From: Phycisphaerae bacterium | Lineage (GTDB): Bacteria > Chloroflexota > Anaerolineae > 4572-78 > J111 | Assembly: GCA_028285035.1 (NCBI GenBank) | Contig: JANQQF010000087.1 | Coordinates: 124,001 to 188,000 of the forward strand | DNA: 64,000 nucleotides | Reading direction: 5' to 3' | Shown: positions 1 through 8,384 of the stretch, piece after piece | How positions within the stretch are numbered: the first letter of the stretch is position 1 | Layout of the letters: every line of letters starts with the position of its first letter | Program-made: the position numbers and the translations under genes | The notes under the pieces: model-generated | Database searches by the model: none | Seen by the model: the letters and a program-made list of their open reading frames with translations, nothing else | Told to the model about the DNA's origin: nothing

Positions 1-339
1 ATCAGGCATCCGAGCGGCGACACCCAGCGCCACCAAAGCGCCAAGCGAGTGACCGTGTAAGTAGATGGGACGATTTAGCATCTGGATAAATGCAACAATA
101 TCGGCGATGTAACCCTCAATCCGGTAGCTCTCGGCTCGGTCGGACTGACCGTGCCCGCGCAGGTCGGGGGCAAAGAGATGAAATTGAGCGGCCAAGGTTT
201 CTAGCACGCCGCCAAATCCTTGCCAGCGATTTGTCCCGCCATGTAGCATCACCAAGGGGTGGCCATTGGCTGAACCTTCTGCATAATTGAGGGTCAATTG
301 CCCTGTTGAGAATTGTTTTTCAACAAACATTGTAGACAT
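1..339 (-). CDS. alpha/beta hydrolase, N-terminal part (runs off the left edge)
   Basis: The 113 codons visible are the N-terminal part of an alpha/beta-hydrolase-fold protein. Seen: an oxyanion-hole HGG after a hydrophobic strand (LVMLHGG), the strand LFAPDLRGHGQSD, and the nucleophile elbow GHSLGA. The first two and the elbow follow the usual family order and spacing. The catalytic Asp and His lie beyond the window. Two ATG codons, at 337-339 and 328-330, are possible starts; the outer is given. The family includes esterases, haloperoxidase-like and C-C hydrolases, and the substrate cannot be told. It is transcribed in the same direction as the phosphatase gene to its right. Confidence 0.85.
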   Translation of the reverse strand, partial: MSTMFVEKQFSTGQLTLNYAEGSANGHPLVMLHGGTNRWQGFGGVLETLAAQFHLFAPDLRGHGQSDRAESYRIEGYIADIVAFIQMLNRPIYLHGHSLGALVALGVAARMPD

Positions 340-369
340 CTTCGTCAAATAGACTCGACATTCGCTAAA

Positions 370-1002
370 TTAAGCTAAATGATCGAGGCGATTGTAGTAA
401 TGCAATCGCCACACTTCCCGACCTGGATGCTCAACGTATTCAAAATAGGTGACCCCTGTATTGCTGGTCCAGGTTTCACAGCGTCGCCAGGGACCGACAT
501 TGAAGATGTGGTCGAAGGCGGCGTCGATGACGCCCCCGTGGCAAACGACCACGACGGTTTGGTTATGATGATTTTCGATGATGGTCTCGATGGCCGCCCC
601 AACCCGAATTTTGAAATGCATCCAACTTTCGCCGGGATCGGGGATAACGGTCGTGGGAGTAAAAGGTCGGGCCGTGCCCCAGAAGCCTGCAAATTCATGA
701 GGTTCATCATCATCCCAGGTCCAAGGCGAGTGATCAAGCAAGGTGGTACCAATCTCCCGAATGCGATCCTCTTTCACGGACTCCATTCCGTAGGCCTCAC
801 TAAGCGGTTCTGTCGTTTCCATCGCCCGTTTGAGGGTGCTGGTGTAGAGCACGTCGATTTTGGGGAGATGGCTGGGTAGCCATTGTCCCAAGGCTGCTGC
901 TTGTTTTTGTCCCAATTCAGTTAGTCCTACATCTATATAGCCATGCTCCCAATCTTCTAAATTGACAAAACTTTCCCCGTGACGAATGAGGTATAAATGC
1001 AT
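370..1002 (-). CDS. Histidine phosphatase family protein (phosphoglycerate-mutase-like)
   Basis: This 210-residue protein starts almost at once with the histidine-phosphatase signature LIRHGES (RHG, phosphohistidine). It also has TSTLKRAMET after strand 2 and the second-histidine motif VVCHGGVI. The start at 1002 is chosen because AAAAGGAAAATAATT gives a Shine-Dalgarno at good distance and the signature begins two residues later. The frame stays open upstream for 45 codons that do not look coding. Members dephosphorylate sugar phosphates, nucleotides or alpha-ribazole phosphate; residues around the core do not settle which. No operon partner is obvious, although the hydrolase at 1-339 follows on the same strand. 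Confidence 0.9.
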   Translation of the reverse strand: MHLYLIRHGESFVNLEDWEHGYIDVGLTELGQKQAAALGQWLPSHLPKIDVLYTSTLKRAMETTEPLSEAYGMESVKEDRIREIGTTLLDHSPWTWDDDEPHEFAGFWGTARPFTPTTVIPDPGESWMHFKIRVGAAIETIIENHHNQTVVVVCHGGVIDAAFDHIFNVGPWRRCETWTSNTGVTYFEYVEHPGREVWRLHYYNRLDHLA

Positions 1003-1271
1003 AATTATTTTCCTTTTCATTGGTGAGAATGCGGCAGTGTTCCACTGCTTCTGTAAAAGTACTGATATTCTCAAGGGGTTTATCAAATTTACAGAAAACA
1101 ACTTACACAACCGAGAGTGGCGGGGATTATAACACATCTAGATAGGATCAACGATTGTTCTTTGTTAGCTCAAAAGAACAATTTCAAGCTGAATGTCGTC
1201 AAGAATCTGGTAAAACAACCAAACAGGACAATTCAAAATGTATAAATGTAAAAATCCGAAAAAGAACCGTT

Positions 1272-3041
1272 ATGCATCAAAATTACGACAACATCGTTCG
1301 CTTTATTCGCCGTGCTAAACGAGATAAAGCGACCATCTTTGAAATTTTCAACAAGCGATTAGACCAACTGCCGCCAGAAATCGGGATGTTGACGCACATC
1401 AAAACGCTCAGGCTGCGTAACGTCAGCGTGAAAGCCTTTCCAGCGGAGATGGGGCAACTCAAGGCTTTGAAACATCTGTGGCTAGAGGATGTGCGTGGAC
1501 TGACCGAACTCCCCCCAGAAATTGGTCAGTTAAAAAATCTGACGCATATCGAATTCAAAAATGTCCGCGATTTGGAGTGGTTACCGCCAGAGATTGGAGA
1601 GTTATCCCAGTTGACCCACTTTGAAGCAGAAAGAACGGCTCTGACGCACTTTCCTGAAACAGTTGGGGGATGGCAGAACATCTCGCAGGTCATCCTAAAG
1701 AAAAATGCATTTACCCACCTGCCTGAAAAGATGGGCAACTGGTCCAAGCTAAATGTCCTAAAACTTGATACCGAACAGACCAGCCAATTGCCTGAAAGCA
1801 TCGGTCAGTGTCAAACCTTGCGCACAGTGGAATTAAGACGTTTGCCATTGCAAGCCCTACCCGACAGTATGGCTGGTTGTACTCAATTGCAAATAGTAAT
1901 TACCGAAAATTGTCCACTTCGGTCGGTGCCCGCTCAAATAGGGCGTTGGTCGAAGTTACAAACTCTGGAACTGGCCGGCGAGATGTCGCAACTCCCCGCT
2001 TCATTTGGAAATCTGAAACATCTCAAAACCTTGCATATCAGTACACCACTGACAACCTTACCTGAGACATTTGGTAACCTAGAAAACTTGGCAGAGTGTT
2101 CGATTTGGGCGAAACCATTAAGCCATCTGCCCGATATGTTGGAAGGCTTGAAACAGCTACAACGTTTGGTCATATCGAGTAATGCTTTAACTGAACTGCC
2201 AGCTTCGGTCGGTCAACTTGAACAGCTAAAATCTCTCTCACTTTATCATCTGCCGCTGACAGTCCTTCCCCCAGAAATCGGCCAACTCCAGCAACTAGAG
2301 GAGCTTCATGTCGAAGATGTCCCCTTGTCCAAGCTCCCCTCGGAAATTGGGCAACTCCAGCGGTTAAAAGATTTGCATCTGAGCAAGATACCGCTCCGTG
2401 AACTTCCCCCAGAAATTGGTCAACTCAACCGACTAAATGGACTTTATTTAAGGGAAACCGCTCTAGAGCAACTCCCCCCAGAAATTGGACAGTTGCGAAT
2501 TCATCACCTCCATATTTATGAATGTCCGATTGAGCAACTCCCCCCAGAAATTGGTCAACTCGCGGCCCTATGGAGTCTTTCTATCGTAAACACATCGCTA
2601 CGCGAATTACTTTTAGAGATCGGACAGTTGAAAAATCTCAATACATTAGAGATTACCAACACACCCATCGAGTCATTACCACCAGAAATTGGTGAGATGA
2701 GCAACCTGCAAACGCTAAAACTCACACACAATCAATTAAAGGCATTACCGCCAACGTTTGGTCAACTCTCGCAATTACGCCGACTTGATCTTTCACACAA
2801 TCAGTTACAGACGTTACCAACTGAGTTTGCCCAGCTAAAATCTCTGCGTGACCTAAACCTTAGCCATAACCAACTCACTCATATCCCACTTGAACTCAGT
2901 CACCTCTCCGATCTACGTGATGAGGATGATTATGAACGAAAACGCTTTTTCATCCTGCCCAATCCATTTGAAGATTGGCCAGAGGGCGTGCGTCAGTCGG
3001 ATTATGCCTTATTTCAGTGGCTAGTAAACAGAACAAGATAA
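1272..3041 (+). CDS. Leucine-rich-repeat protein, about 23 repeats
   Basis: Nearly the whole 589-residue protein is a solenoid of about 23 leucine-rich repeats of 22-24 residues with the consensus LPPEIGQLxxLxxLxLxxxxL, the class common in bacterial LRR and ROCO-type proteins. No signal peptide, transmembrane segment, kinase, ROC GTPase or TIR domain is visible; the N-terminal 35 residues are basic and helical, and the C-terminal cap contains NPFEDWP. The ATG at 1272 is preferred over an upstream TTG at 1155 because the extra 39 residues look non-coding. Repeats 13-20 are nearly identical at the DNA level, suggesting recent tandem expansion. The stop is 8 bases before the phosphoesterase start, so the two are probably co-transcribed. 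Likely a cytosolic recognition scaffold; partner unknown. Confidence 0.9.
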   Translation: MHQNYDNIVRFIRRAKRDKATIFEIFNKRLDQLPPEIGMLTHIKTLRLRNVSVKAFPAEMGQLKALKHLWLEDVRGLTELPPEIGQLKNLTHIEFKNVRDLEWLPPEIGELSQLTHFEAERTALTHFPETVGGWQNISQVILKKNAFTHLPEKMGNWSKLNVLKLDTEQTSQLPESIGQCQTLRTVELRRLPLQALPDSMAGCTQLQIVITENCPLRSVPAQIGRWSKLQTLELAGEMSQLPASFGNLKHLKTLHISTPLTTLPETFGNLENLAECSIWAKPLSHLPDMLEGLKQLQRLVISSNALTELPASVGQLEQLKSLSLYHLPLTVLPPEIGQLQQLEELHVEDVPLSKLPSEIGQLQRLKDLHLSKIPLRELPPEIGQLNRLNGLYLRETALEQLPPEIGQLRIHHLHIYECPIEQLPPEIGQLAALWSLSIVNTSLRELLLEIGQLKNLNTLEITNTPIESLPPEIGEMSNLQTLKLTHNQLKALPPTFGQLSQLRRLDLSHNQLQTLPTEFAQLKSLRDLNLSHNQLTHIPLELSHLSDLRDEDDYERKRFFILPNPFEDWPEGVRQSDYALFQWLVNRTR

Positions 3042-3049
3042 AACAACTT

Positions 3050-3865
3050 ATGCGCTTACACTTCAACTCAACCAAACCCATCCATCATTTTCCAGCCGTA
3101 TCCGTTCTGCCTGGCAGCCGAGGCTTTGCTTGGATTGAGATTCCTCTGCACCACGCGACCACACCGACCTTACCAGGCCCGTTGGAAGCGCTCCTCATTG
3201 CAGGTGACTTACAAGCCGTAGATGACTCAAATCAGCCGATTGAACAGCGTCGTCTGGCCGGAATTGCCATTGCCGAGCAATGTGTTGCCTTGGCCGAAGC
3301 GGAACGCCTCCCTGATCCGAAAAAAACAGGTGTCTTGCTTGCTGGGGATTTATACACGGATTTCGCCTTGCAAAAACGGGGCGGGACGGGTGATGTGCGC
3401 CCAGTGTGGGAGGCTTTTGCTGCCCGTTTCCGTTGGGTATACGGCGTAGCGGGCAACCACGATCTCTTTGGACAGCAAGCTCAACCCCCTTGGCAACCGC
3501 CTCAAGGGCAAGGTGAGTTGCTGCACGGCACAAGTGTCCAGCCAGACGGATTGCATATTGCTGGGATCAGTGGAGTCATCGGCAAATCGGAAAAACCGTG
3601 GCGCATTCTGCTGAAGGATCACACCAAAATGGTCCGTAACCTGCTCGCCAAAACGCCCGATATTCTGCTCTTACATGAAGGACCCCAAGATTTCATCGAT
3701 GAGCAAACAGGGAATGCTGATATTCTGAAGGCCTTACAACGGAACGGTTGTAAATCTTTGGTCGTCTGTGGGCATAGACATTGGAAAAATCCAATTGCCT
3801 CGAATGACAAAATGCAGATTCTTAACGTCGATTTTCGGATGGTTTTGGTGACGGCTGAGGTGTAA
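3050..3865 (+). CDS. Calcineurin-like metallophosphoesterase
   Basis: A 271-residue protein with the ordered metal-binding motifs of the calcineurin-like phosphoesterase superfamily: IAGDLQ (51-55 region), LLAGDLYTD (97-104), GNHD (135-138), LLHEGP (207-212) and GHRHW (241-245). The first motif is DxQ rather than the usual DxH, so one metal ligand may differ. Members hydrolyse phosphomono- or diesters, including cyclic nucleotides and nucleic acids, with two metal ions. No signal peptide is seen, so it is probably cytosolic. The ATG at 3050 lies 8 bases after the LRR stop; a longer in-frame start at 2975 would overlap the LRR gene and is unlikely. The substrate cannot be inferred. Confidence 0.88.
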   Translation: MRLHFNSTKPIHHFPAVSVLPGSRGFAWIEIPLHHATTPTLPGPLEALLIAGDLQAVDDSNQPIEQRRLAGIAIAEQCVALAEAERLPDPKKTGVLLAGDLYTDFALQKRGGTGDVRPVWEAFAARFRWVYGVAGNHDLFGQQAQPPWQPPQGQGELLHGTSVQPDGLHIAGISGVIGKSEKPWRILLKDHTKMVRNLLAKTPDILLLHEGPQDFIDEQTGNADILKALQRNGCKSLVVCGHRHWKNPIASNDKMQILNVDFRMVLVTAEV

Positions 3866-3915
3866 TAAAAATGTACTGCACGATGTTTTCCTGCGAACCG
3901 ACAATCTAGAAGCAG

Positions 3916-4260
3916 GTGGCTACCCTCAACGAAAATTTCAACTACGCCCTTGGCGGGGCGAGTGCAGTCAGTTTCATCAGTCCGCTACAAATTCTGGAGT
4001 TGCGAGAGGGGGAGTTGCAAGACATCACCCAGACCTATCCCCAGGAAATCGAGAACCATCTTGGCATATATTTCGACTCAGACGGTAATCTCGATTGCAT
4101 TCCGTTTGCTGTTGGTGGGTATTTGGCCGAAGTGGCGATGCTAGGGTGTTACGAAGAAGGACTAGCAGAGGCTGAAGCGATGTGCGGCGAATGGCTTGCA
4201 GTGGAGGATTGGATAGCCATCAATGAGGCGCTGGTAATGTATGGCTATTTAGATAAGTAG
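3916..4260 (+). CDS. Hypothetical protein, uncertain start
   Basis: A 114-codon acidic reading frame with plausible coding composition (many Glu/Asp, few rare codons) and no family I recognise. It must start at GTG 3916 or lack its true N-terminus: there is no ATG until near the C-terminal third and no good ribosome-binding site. Upstream, an ATG at 3870 meets a stop after 13 codons. It may be the C-terminal remnant of a longer gene. No membrane segment or known motif is seen; the tail is rich in WLAVEDWIAINEALVMYGY. It lies 50 bases after the phosphoesterase gene on the same strand. Confidence 0.4.
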   Translation: MATLNENFNYALGGASAVSFISPLQILELREGELQDITQTYPQEIENHLGIYFDSDGNLDCIPFAVGGYLAEVAMLGCYEEGLAEAEAMCGEWLAVEDWIAINEALVMYGYLDK

Positions 4261-4353
4261 CTTGAAAGTCCATTAAACGTAATCGTTTTAATAGCAGGGC
4301 CTATGTAGTTCAAGTGGAAACAAAAGAAAATCGACATAGAAACGGAAGTTTAG

Positions 4354-4905
4354 ATGAACACCTTATCTCAGTGGATACACCAACACAATTTTCTACTTTT
4401 GGTCTGTGCTATTTTCTTGGTAAGTTTGGTGCTATTGTTATGGCTCAAACGTTGGAATAAACATACAGCAATCGTTTGGGGGATAAGTGCCGTATTGGCG
4501 ATTGCTCTGCTTTTCAGCCTTAGAACCCCCAACGCCACCGTTAGCCAACGTTTAGATAAGCCTGTACAGCTAGAAACCACGATCTCAATTGAGTCAACGA
4601 TACTAGATTTTGAAACGGTTGATGACATCGAAACATATCTGGCAAATGGTGACAAACCAACACTGGTCGAAATTTATGCAGATCTTGGCATCAGCTGACT
4701 ATTGGTCATTCCGGCCGTGAGCCAGATTGAAGCCACCTGGGAAAATGGAAAAGTCTTGCGTCTAAATACAGTGGCCGATCTTAACAAAATATATGCAGAC
4801 AAACTGGGGGCCATAGAAACACCAACATTTATACTTTTTGATGCCCAAGGAAAAGAGTTAAATCGTTGGGTGGGTGAAATACCGCTATTAGATGAGTTAC
4901 CTTAA
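4354..4905 (+). pseudogene. Thioredoxin-like membrane-anchored protein with in-frame TGA at the active site
   Basis: The frame opens at ATG 4354 behind GGAAG, encodes two hydrophobic segments (about residues 13-30 and 37-56), a linker, and then a thioredoxin-fold start (PTLVEIYADLGIS). It meets TGA at 4696-4698 and continues in the same frame to TAA 4903-4905 with the rest of the fold intact (LLVIPAVSQIE, then the cis-proline region ETPTFILFDAQGKELNRW). Aligned on the family WCxxC....P pattern, the TGA is at the second cysteine, with Pro at +5 as usual, and the first cysteine is Gly. The layout resembles HCF164/TlpA-like thiol-disulfide proteins facing outside the cytoplasm. Either a young pseudogene or, less likely, a selenocysteine codon; the missing first Cys favours decay. 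Confidence 0.7.
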
Positions 4906-5152
4906 ATCACTTTCATATAGGGAACCTAAATAGGATGTAGACAGATCATTGAGAAGAATTTTGAGTCCACAGTGAATTATACTGAATAAGTTTTAATGAT
5001 AAATTATGGCTCTGTTAAGCTTTGTTTACAATAACATTCACATTTATTTGCCACCTCCAAAACTTGCATCTTGACCACTCTGTGCCACAATGCTGGCATA
5101 TCAGGCCCCACTCTCTAAAAATTAATTCATTTATTTGCAAAGGAGCGTTTCA

Positions 5153-6211
5153 ATGACTTATCTTGAAGGTGTAACCTCACAATCCATCAAAACAGATCGG
5201 TTAGAGATGCATTATCTGGCCTATGGCCCAGAAGATGGCACTCCGGTGGTTCTTATTCACGGTAATTTATCGACAGGTCGTTTTTATGAGCACCTAATGC
5301 CAAATGCCCCAGCCGGCTATCGTTTCATTATGCCGGATATGCGTGGATTTGGTGATACAGAACGTGTTCCGATTGATGCCACCCGAGGTTTGCGAGATTG
5401 GGCCGATGACACCTATAGCTTAGTCAAAGCCTTGGGGATTACGGATCCGGTTCATCTGGCTGGCTGGTCCACAGGTGGGGCCGCGATTGCCGCCTATGCA
5501 ATCGATCATCCGACAGAAGTCGCCTCCCTCACCTTTATCGATCCAGTTTCACCCTACGGCTTTGGCGGCACCAAGCTAGATGGTACCCCCTGTTTCCCCG
5601 ATTGGGCTGGTTCAGGTGGGGGGACCGGAAATCCCGAGTTCACCCAGCGTCTGGCCGATAACGATACCTCCGACGAGTCGCCATTTTCTCCTCGAAATAT
5701 AATGACCACCTCCTATTGGTCGGCTGAGTACAAGCTAGCCGATGACCGCCTCGATATTTTGGTCGCCGAAGTCGTCAAATCAGAAACCGGGGAGGACGGC
5801 TATCCCGGCGACTTGACTGCCTCAGATAATTGGCCCGGAATGGCCCCTGGCACACGCGGCATCCTCAACGCCCTGTCCGGCAAATATTGCAACTGGGCCG
5901 ATATTGTGAACATCGATCCCAAACCACCCATCTTGTGGACCCACGGCACCGCTGACATTGTCGTAGCTGACGGTTCGGCTTGGGAGATGGGCACCTTGGG
6001 GCAAATGGAAGTGATCCCTGGCTGGCCTGGTGCGGATGTATTCCCACCCCAGCCAATGGTGACCCAAATTCGGAATGTGTTGGAACAATATGGCGCAAAC
6101 GGCGGTAGTGTCAAAATGGAGATGTTTGAGGGCTCCGGGCACGGCCCAATGATTGATGCCGCTGACCGTTGGAGTGAGGTATACTTCGGCTTTTTGCAAG
6201 CTTATGCTTAA
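5153..6211 (+). CDS. Alpha/beta hydrolase
   Basis: A 352-residue alpha/beta-hydrolase with the full set of landmarks: oxyanion loop VLIHGN (33-38), PDMRGFGDTE, nucleophile elbow LAGWSTGG (Ser106), an acid in WTHGTAD, and the catalytic His in EGSGHGP near residue 330. A long lid insertion separates strands 6 and 7. AAGGAG lies 8-9 bases before the ATG at 5153, fixing the start. No signal peptide, so cytosolic. It stands alone with a perfect palindromic terminator downstream. Families with this layout include epoxide hydrolases, haloalkane dehalogenases and esterases; the Ser nucleophile excludes the Asp-nucleophile dehalogenases and epoxide hydrolases. The substrate is unknown. Confidence 0.9.
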   Translation: MTYLEGVTSQSIKTDRLEMHYLAYGPEDGTPVVLIHGNLSTGRFYEHLMPNAPAGYRFIMPDMRGFGDTERVPIDATRGLRDWADDTYSLVKALGITDPVHLAGWSTGGAAIAAYAIDHPTEVASLTFIDPVSPYGFGGTKLDGTPCFPDWAGSGGGTGNPEFTQRLADNDTSDESPFSPRNIMTTSYWSAEYKLADDRLDILVAEVVKSETGEDGYPGDLTASDNWPGMAPGTRGILNALSGKYCNWADIVNIDPKPPILWTHGTADIVVADGSAWEMGTLGQMEVIPGWPGADVFPPQPMVTQIRNVLEQYGANGGSVKMEMFEGSGHGPMIDAADRWSEVYFGFLQAYA

Positions 6212-6270
6212 AATCTGCAAGTTTTATTTGAAGGTGTTGTGCAAAACACGCTTCGACAATGAATAACACA

Positions 6271-6307
6271 AAAAAGGACTCCCAAAGTGCACTTTGGGAG
6301 TCCTTTT
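6271..6307. terminator. Bidirectional rho-independent terminator
   Basis: A perfect 28-base palindrome (arms GGACTCCCAAAGTG / CACTTTGGGAGTCC, 6276-6303) flanked by A5 on the left and T5 on the right, so it reads as stem plus U-tract on both strands. It sits between the convergent hydrolase (+) and TRAP permease (-) genes and can serve both. Confidence 0.9.
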
Positions 6308-6363
6308 TGAGAAGGCTTGCGGCAGCCGACACAAATTTTCAAACTATGGCAATCTTGACAACC

Positions 6364-8295
6364 TCACGCACTTTGCGATTGATGTTGCACCGTGAGATAG
6401 CGCGTTTGATACAGATAAAAGCCAACCAGTAGTAGAAGCCCCACCACATTTGTGAGCAAGCTCGGCCACAACAAAATCAGAGCCACCCCCGCTAGCAGAA
6501 ACCGCTCAAACATATTCTGGATTGGCCTAAATAAGAATCCTGTAAAGACCGAGGCAAAGACATACAGACCCATTAAACCAAAAATGAAGACTTGGAGTTG
6601 TTGAACCAGGGTACCATCAATCAACATGGAGTAGGCAAAGAGGGCGGGCATAATATAAAGCCCTTTGGATATCTTCCAAGACTCAAAGCCCGTGGCCATC
6701 GGTTTGGATTGGGCAATCCCCGCAGCGGCATAAGCGGCTAAACAGACAGGTGGGGTCACGTTGGAGTCCTGTGACAGCCAGAAAATGATCATATGCGCAG
6801 CCAATAAAGAGACTCCCATATCCACCAACGCAGGGGCAGCCAAAACGGCCAGCATAATGTAGGAGGCCGTTACGGGCAGGCCCATCCCCAGCAGGAGTGA
6901 AGCCAGGGCAATCAGGATCAACGCCAAGAAGAGGATGCCCCCGGACATGTCAACGATCAATTGGGAGAAGGTGATTGATGCCCCAGACAGATTGATGGCC
7001 CCCACGATAATCCCGGCAGCGACCAACATAATCCCGGTGGTAACCATGTTGCGGGTGCCATCAGCCAAAGAGTCCAAAATCTGGCGAGGCCCCATTTTGT
7101 GATTTTTGCTGATCCAGGAACTCACCACCACGGCAATGATGCTAAAGCCCGCCGAGTAGGTTGGGGTGTAGCCCGCGATCAACATTCCGACTAGAACACC
7201 AATTGGCAGCAAAAAGTGAATGCCTTCCCGCAAAATTTCGGAAACCGGCTGAACCTTTTCGGCATCCATATCAAGCCCGCCGATGTTATTGTATTGGGCC
7301 ACCTGATAGACATAGAAGCCGACCGTGGCAAAGTACATCAGGGCAGGCAAGAAGGCCACGGCGATGATGGCGGAGTAGGGCAAGCCCGTCCATTGGGCCA
7401 TAATAAAGGCCCCTGCCCCCATAATCGGGGGCATCAGTTGCCCTCCGGTTGAGGCCGCCGTCTCAACCCCACCCGCAAATTTTGGACTGAATCCAGCCCG
7501 CTTCATCATTGGAATGGTAATCGATCCCGTTGAAACGGTATTAGCCACGGCACTGCCCGAGATGGTACCCATCAAGCCTGACCCCAATACGGCGACCAAC
7601 CCTGTGCCGCCGGTGATACGATGGGTCATCGATTGGGCCAACTTTATGATAAAGTCACCCCCCCCCGATTTGAGCAAGAAGGAGGCAAACAGAATAAACA
7701 TAAAGACAAAGGTAGATGAGATTGAAGCGGTAATACCAAACAAGCCTTCATCAGTGAAATACATCCGATACAACACGCGTGGCACGGTCATCCCCCGAAA
7801 ATAGAACATCCCTGAAATTAGACTACCCCACCACAAAACGTAAGTTAGGAAGAAGGCCCCCAAAATGGGGATAACGGGTCCAGCTGTCCGCCGATTCAAC
7901 TCCAACACCAACACCACACTGATCGCCGCAAAGATCAGATCAGCGAGAATCGGCACCTCATTTCGGTCATGCAAAGCATCTTCAAATAGCACGAGATAAA
8001 TTGAGCAGCTAAAGATCAAAACAGCCAGAAAAATATCAACCCACAAACCAAATTTCAAACCACGTTTCTTCCAACCAGGATAAATCAAAAAGCCGAGTGC
8101 GCCCAACATTCCCATGTGTAGCGCATTACGCCACAATTCACTCACCAAGCTAAAGTTATTGGCCCAGATATGAAAGATGGCCACAGCTACGGCCAGCCAA
8201 TAGACAATTTTACCGAGAATGGTGCTATCTAGATTTCGGACCGTCGCTTCTGACTCAGCACCTATTTCTTTCTGTAGATTTGATGTATCACTCAT
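6364..8295 (-). CDS. TRAP transporter fused permease (TAXI type, DctQM fusion)
   Basis: A 643-residue, highly hydrophobic protein with some 15 or more predicted membrane segments. The TRAP large-subunit core is visible (GLMGTISGSAVANTVSTGS, AASTGGQLMPPIMGAGAF, LLGMGLPVTASYIM), preceded by a short-subunit-like N-terminal block, as in the fused permeases that work with TAXI binding proteins. It would carry out Na+- or H+-driven uptake of an organic acid or amino-acid-like solute delivered by the binding lipoprotein encoded upstream (8385-9497). The start at 8295 is followed by a polar cytosolic tail. The two genes are separated by 89 bases holding a strong stem-loop, suggesting less permease than binding protein is made. 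Confidence 0.93.
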   Translation of the reverse strand: MSDTSNLQKEIGAESEATVRNLDSTILGKIVYWLAVAVAIFHIWANNFSLVSELWRNALHMGMLGALGFLIYPGWKKRGLKFGLWVDIFLAVLIFSCSIYLVLFEDALHDRNEVPILADLIFAAISVVLVLELNRRTAGPVIPILGAFFLTYVLWWGSLISGMFYFRGMTVPRVLYRMYFTDEGLFGITASISSTFVFMFILFASFLLKSGGGDFIIKLAQSMTHRITGGTGLVAVLGSGLMGTISGSAVANTVSTGSITIPMMKRAGFSPKFAGGVETAASTGGQLMPPIMGAGAFIMAQWTGLPYSAIIAVAFLPALMYFATVGFYVYQVAQYNNIGGLDMDAEKVQPVSEILREGIHFLLPIGVLVGMLIAGYTPTYSAGFSIIAVVVSSWISKNHKMGPRQILDSLADGTRNMVTTGIMLVAAGIIVGAINLSGASITFSQLIVDMSGGILFLALILIALASLLLGMGLPVTASYIMLAVLAAPALVDMGVSLLAAHMIIFWLSQDSNVTPPVCLAAYAAAGIAQSKPMATGFESWKISKGLYIMPALFAYSMLIDGTLVQQLQVFIFGLMGLYVFASVFTGFLFRPIQNMFERFLLAGVALILLWPSLLTNVVGLLLLVGFYLYQTRYLTVQHQSQSA

Positions 8296-8336
8296 TCAAC
8301 TATGTTCGCTTTCCACGTTTTTACCAAAGGAGCACC

Positions 8337-8365
8337 TATTCACCTGAATGATGTTCAGGTGAATA
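8337..8365 (-). promoter_or_regulatory. Intercistronic stem-loop between TRAP binding protein and permease
   Basis: Perfect 12-bp stem (TATTCACCTGAA / TTCAGGTGAATA) with a 5-base loop. No run of T follows on the minus strand, so it is not a normal terminator. The position, just after the binding-protein stop and before the permease start, fits an mRNA-stabilising or partial-attenuation element that raises the binding protein:permease ratio. Confidence 0.7.
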
Positions 8366-8384
8366 GGTTAGTTAGATTAATAAT

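Noticed and set aside
379..879. Long open frame on the plus strand opposite the histidine phosphatase gene
   Set aside because: It mirrors the phosphatase gene, has no family match and no ribosome-binding site; the minus-strand protein has clear catalytic motifs.
4354..4905. Reassigned genetic code (TGA read as an amino acid throughout)
   Set aside because: TGA ends many intact genes here, including the coupled ATGA stops at 10376, 35255, 51643 and 63665, so the code is standard and the TGA at 4696 is a local event.
8337..8365. Rho-independent terminator between TRAP binding protein and permease
   Set aside because: The stem is strong but is followed by GGTGCTCC, not T, on the transcribed strand, so it was called an intercistronic stem-loop.
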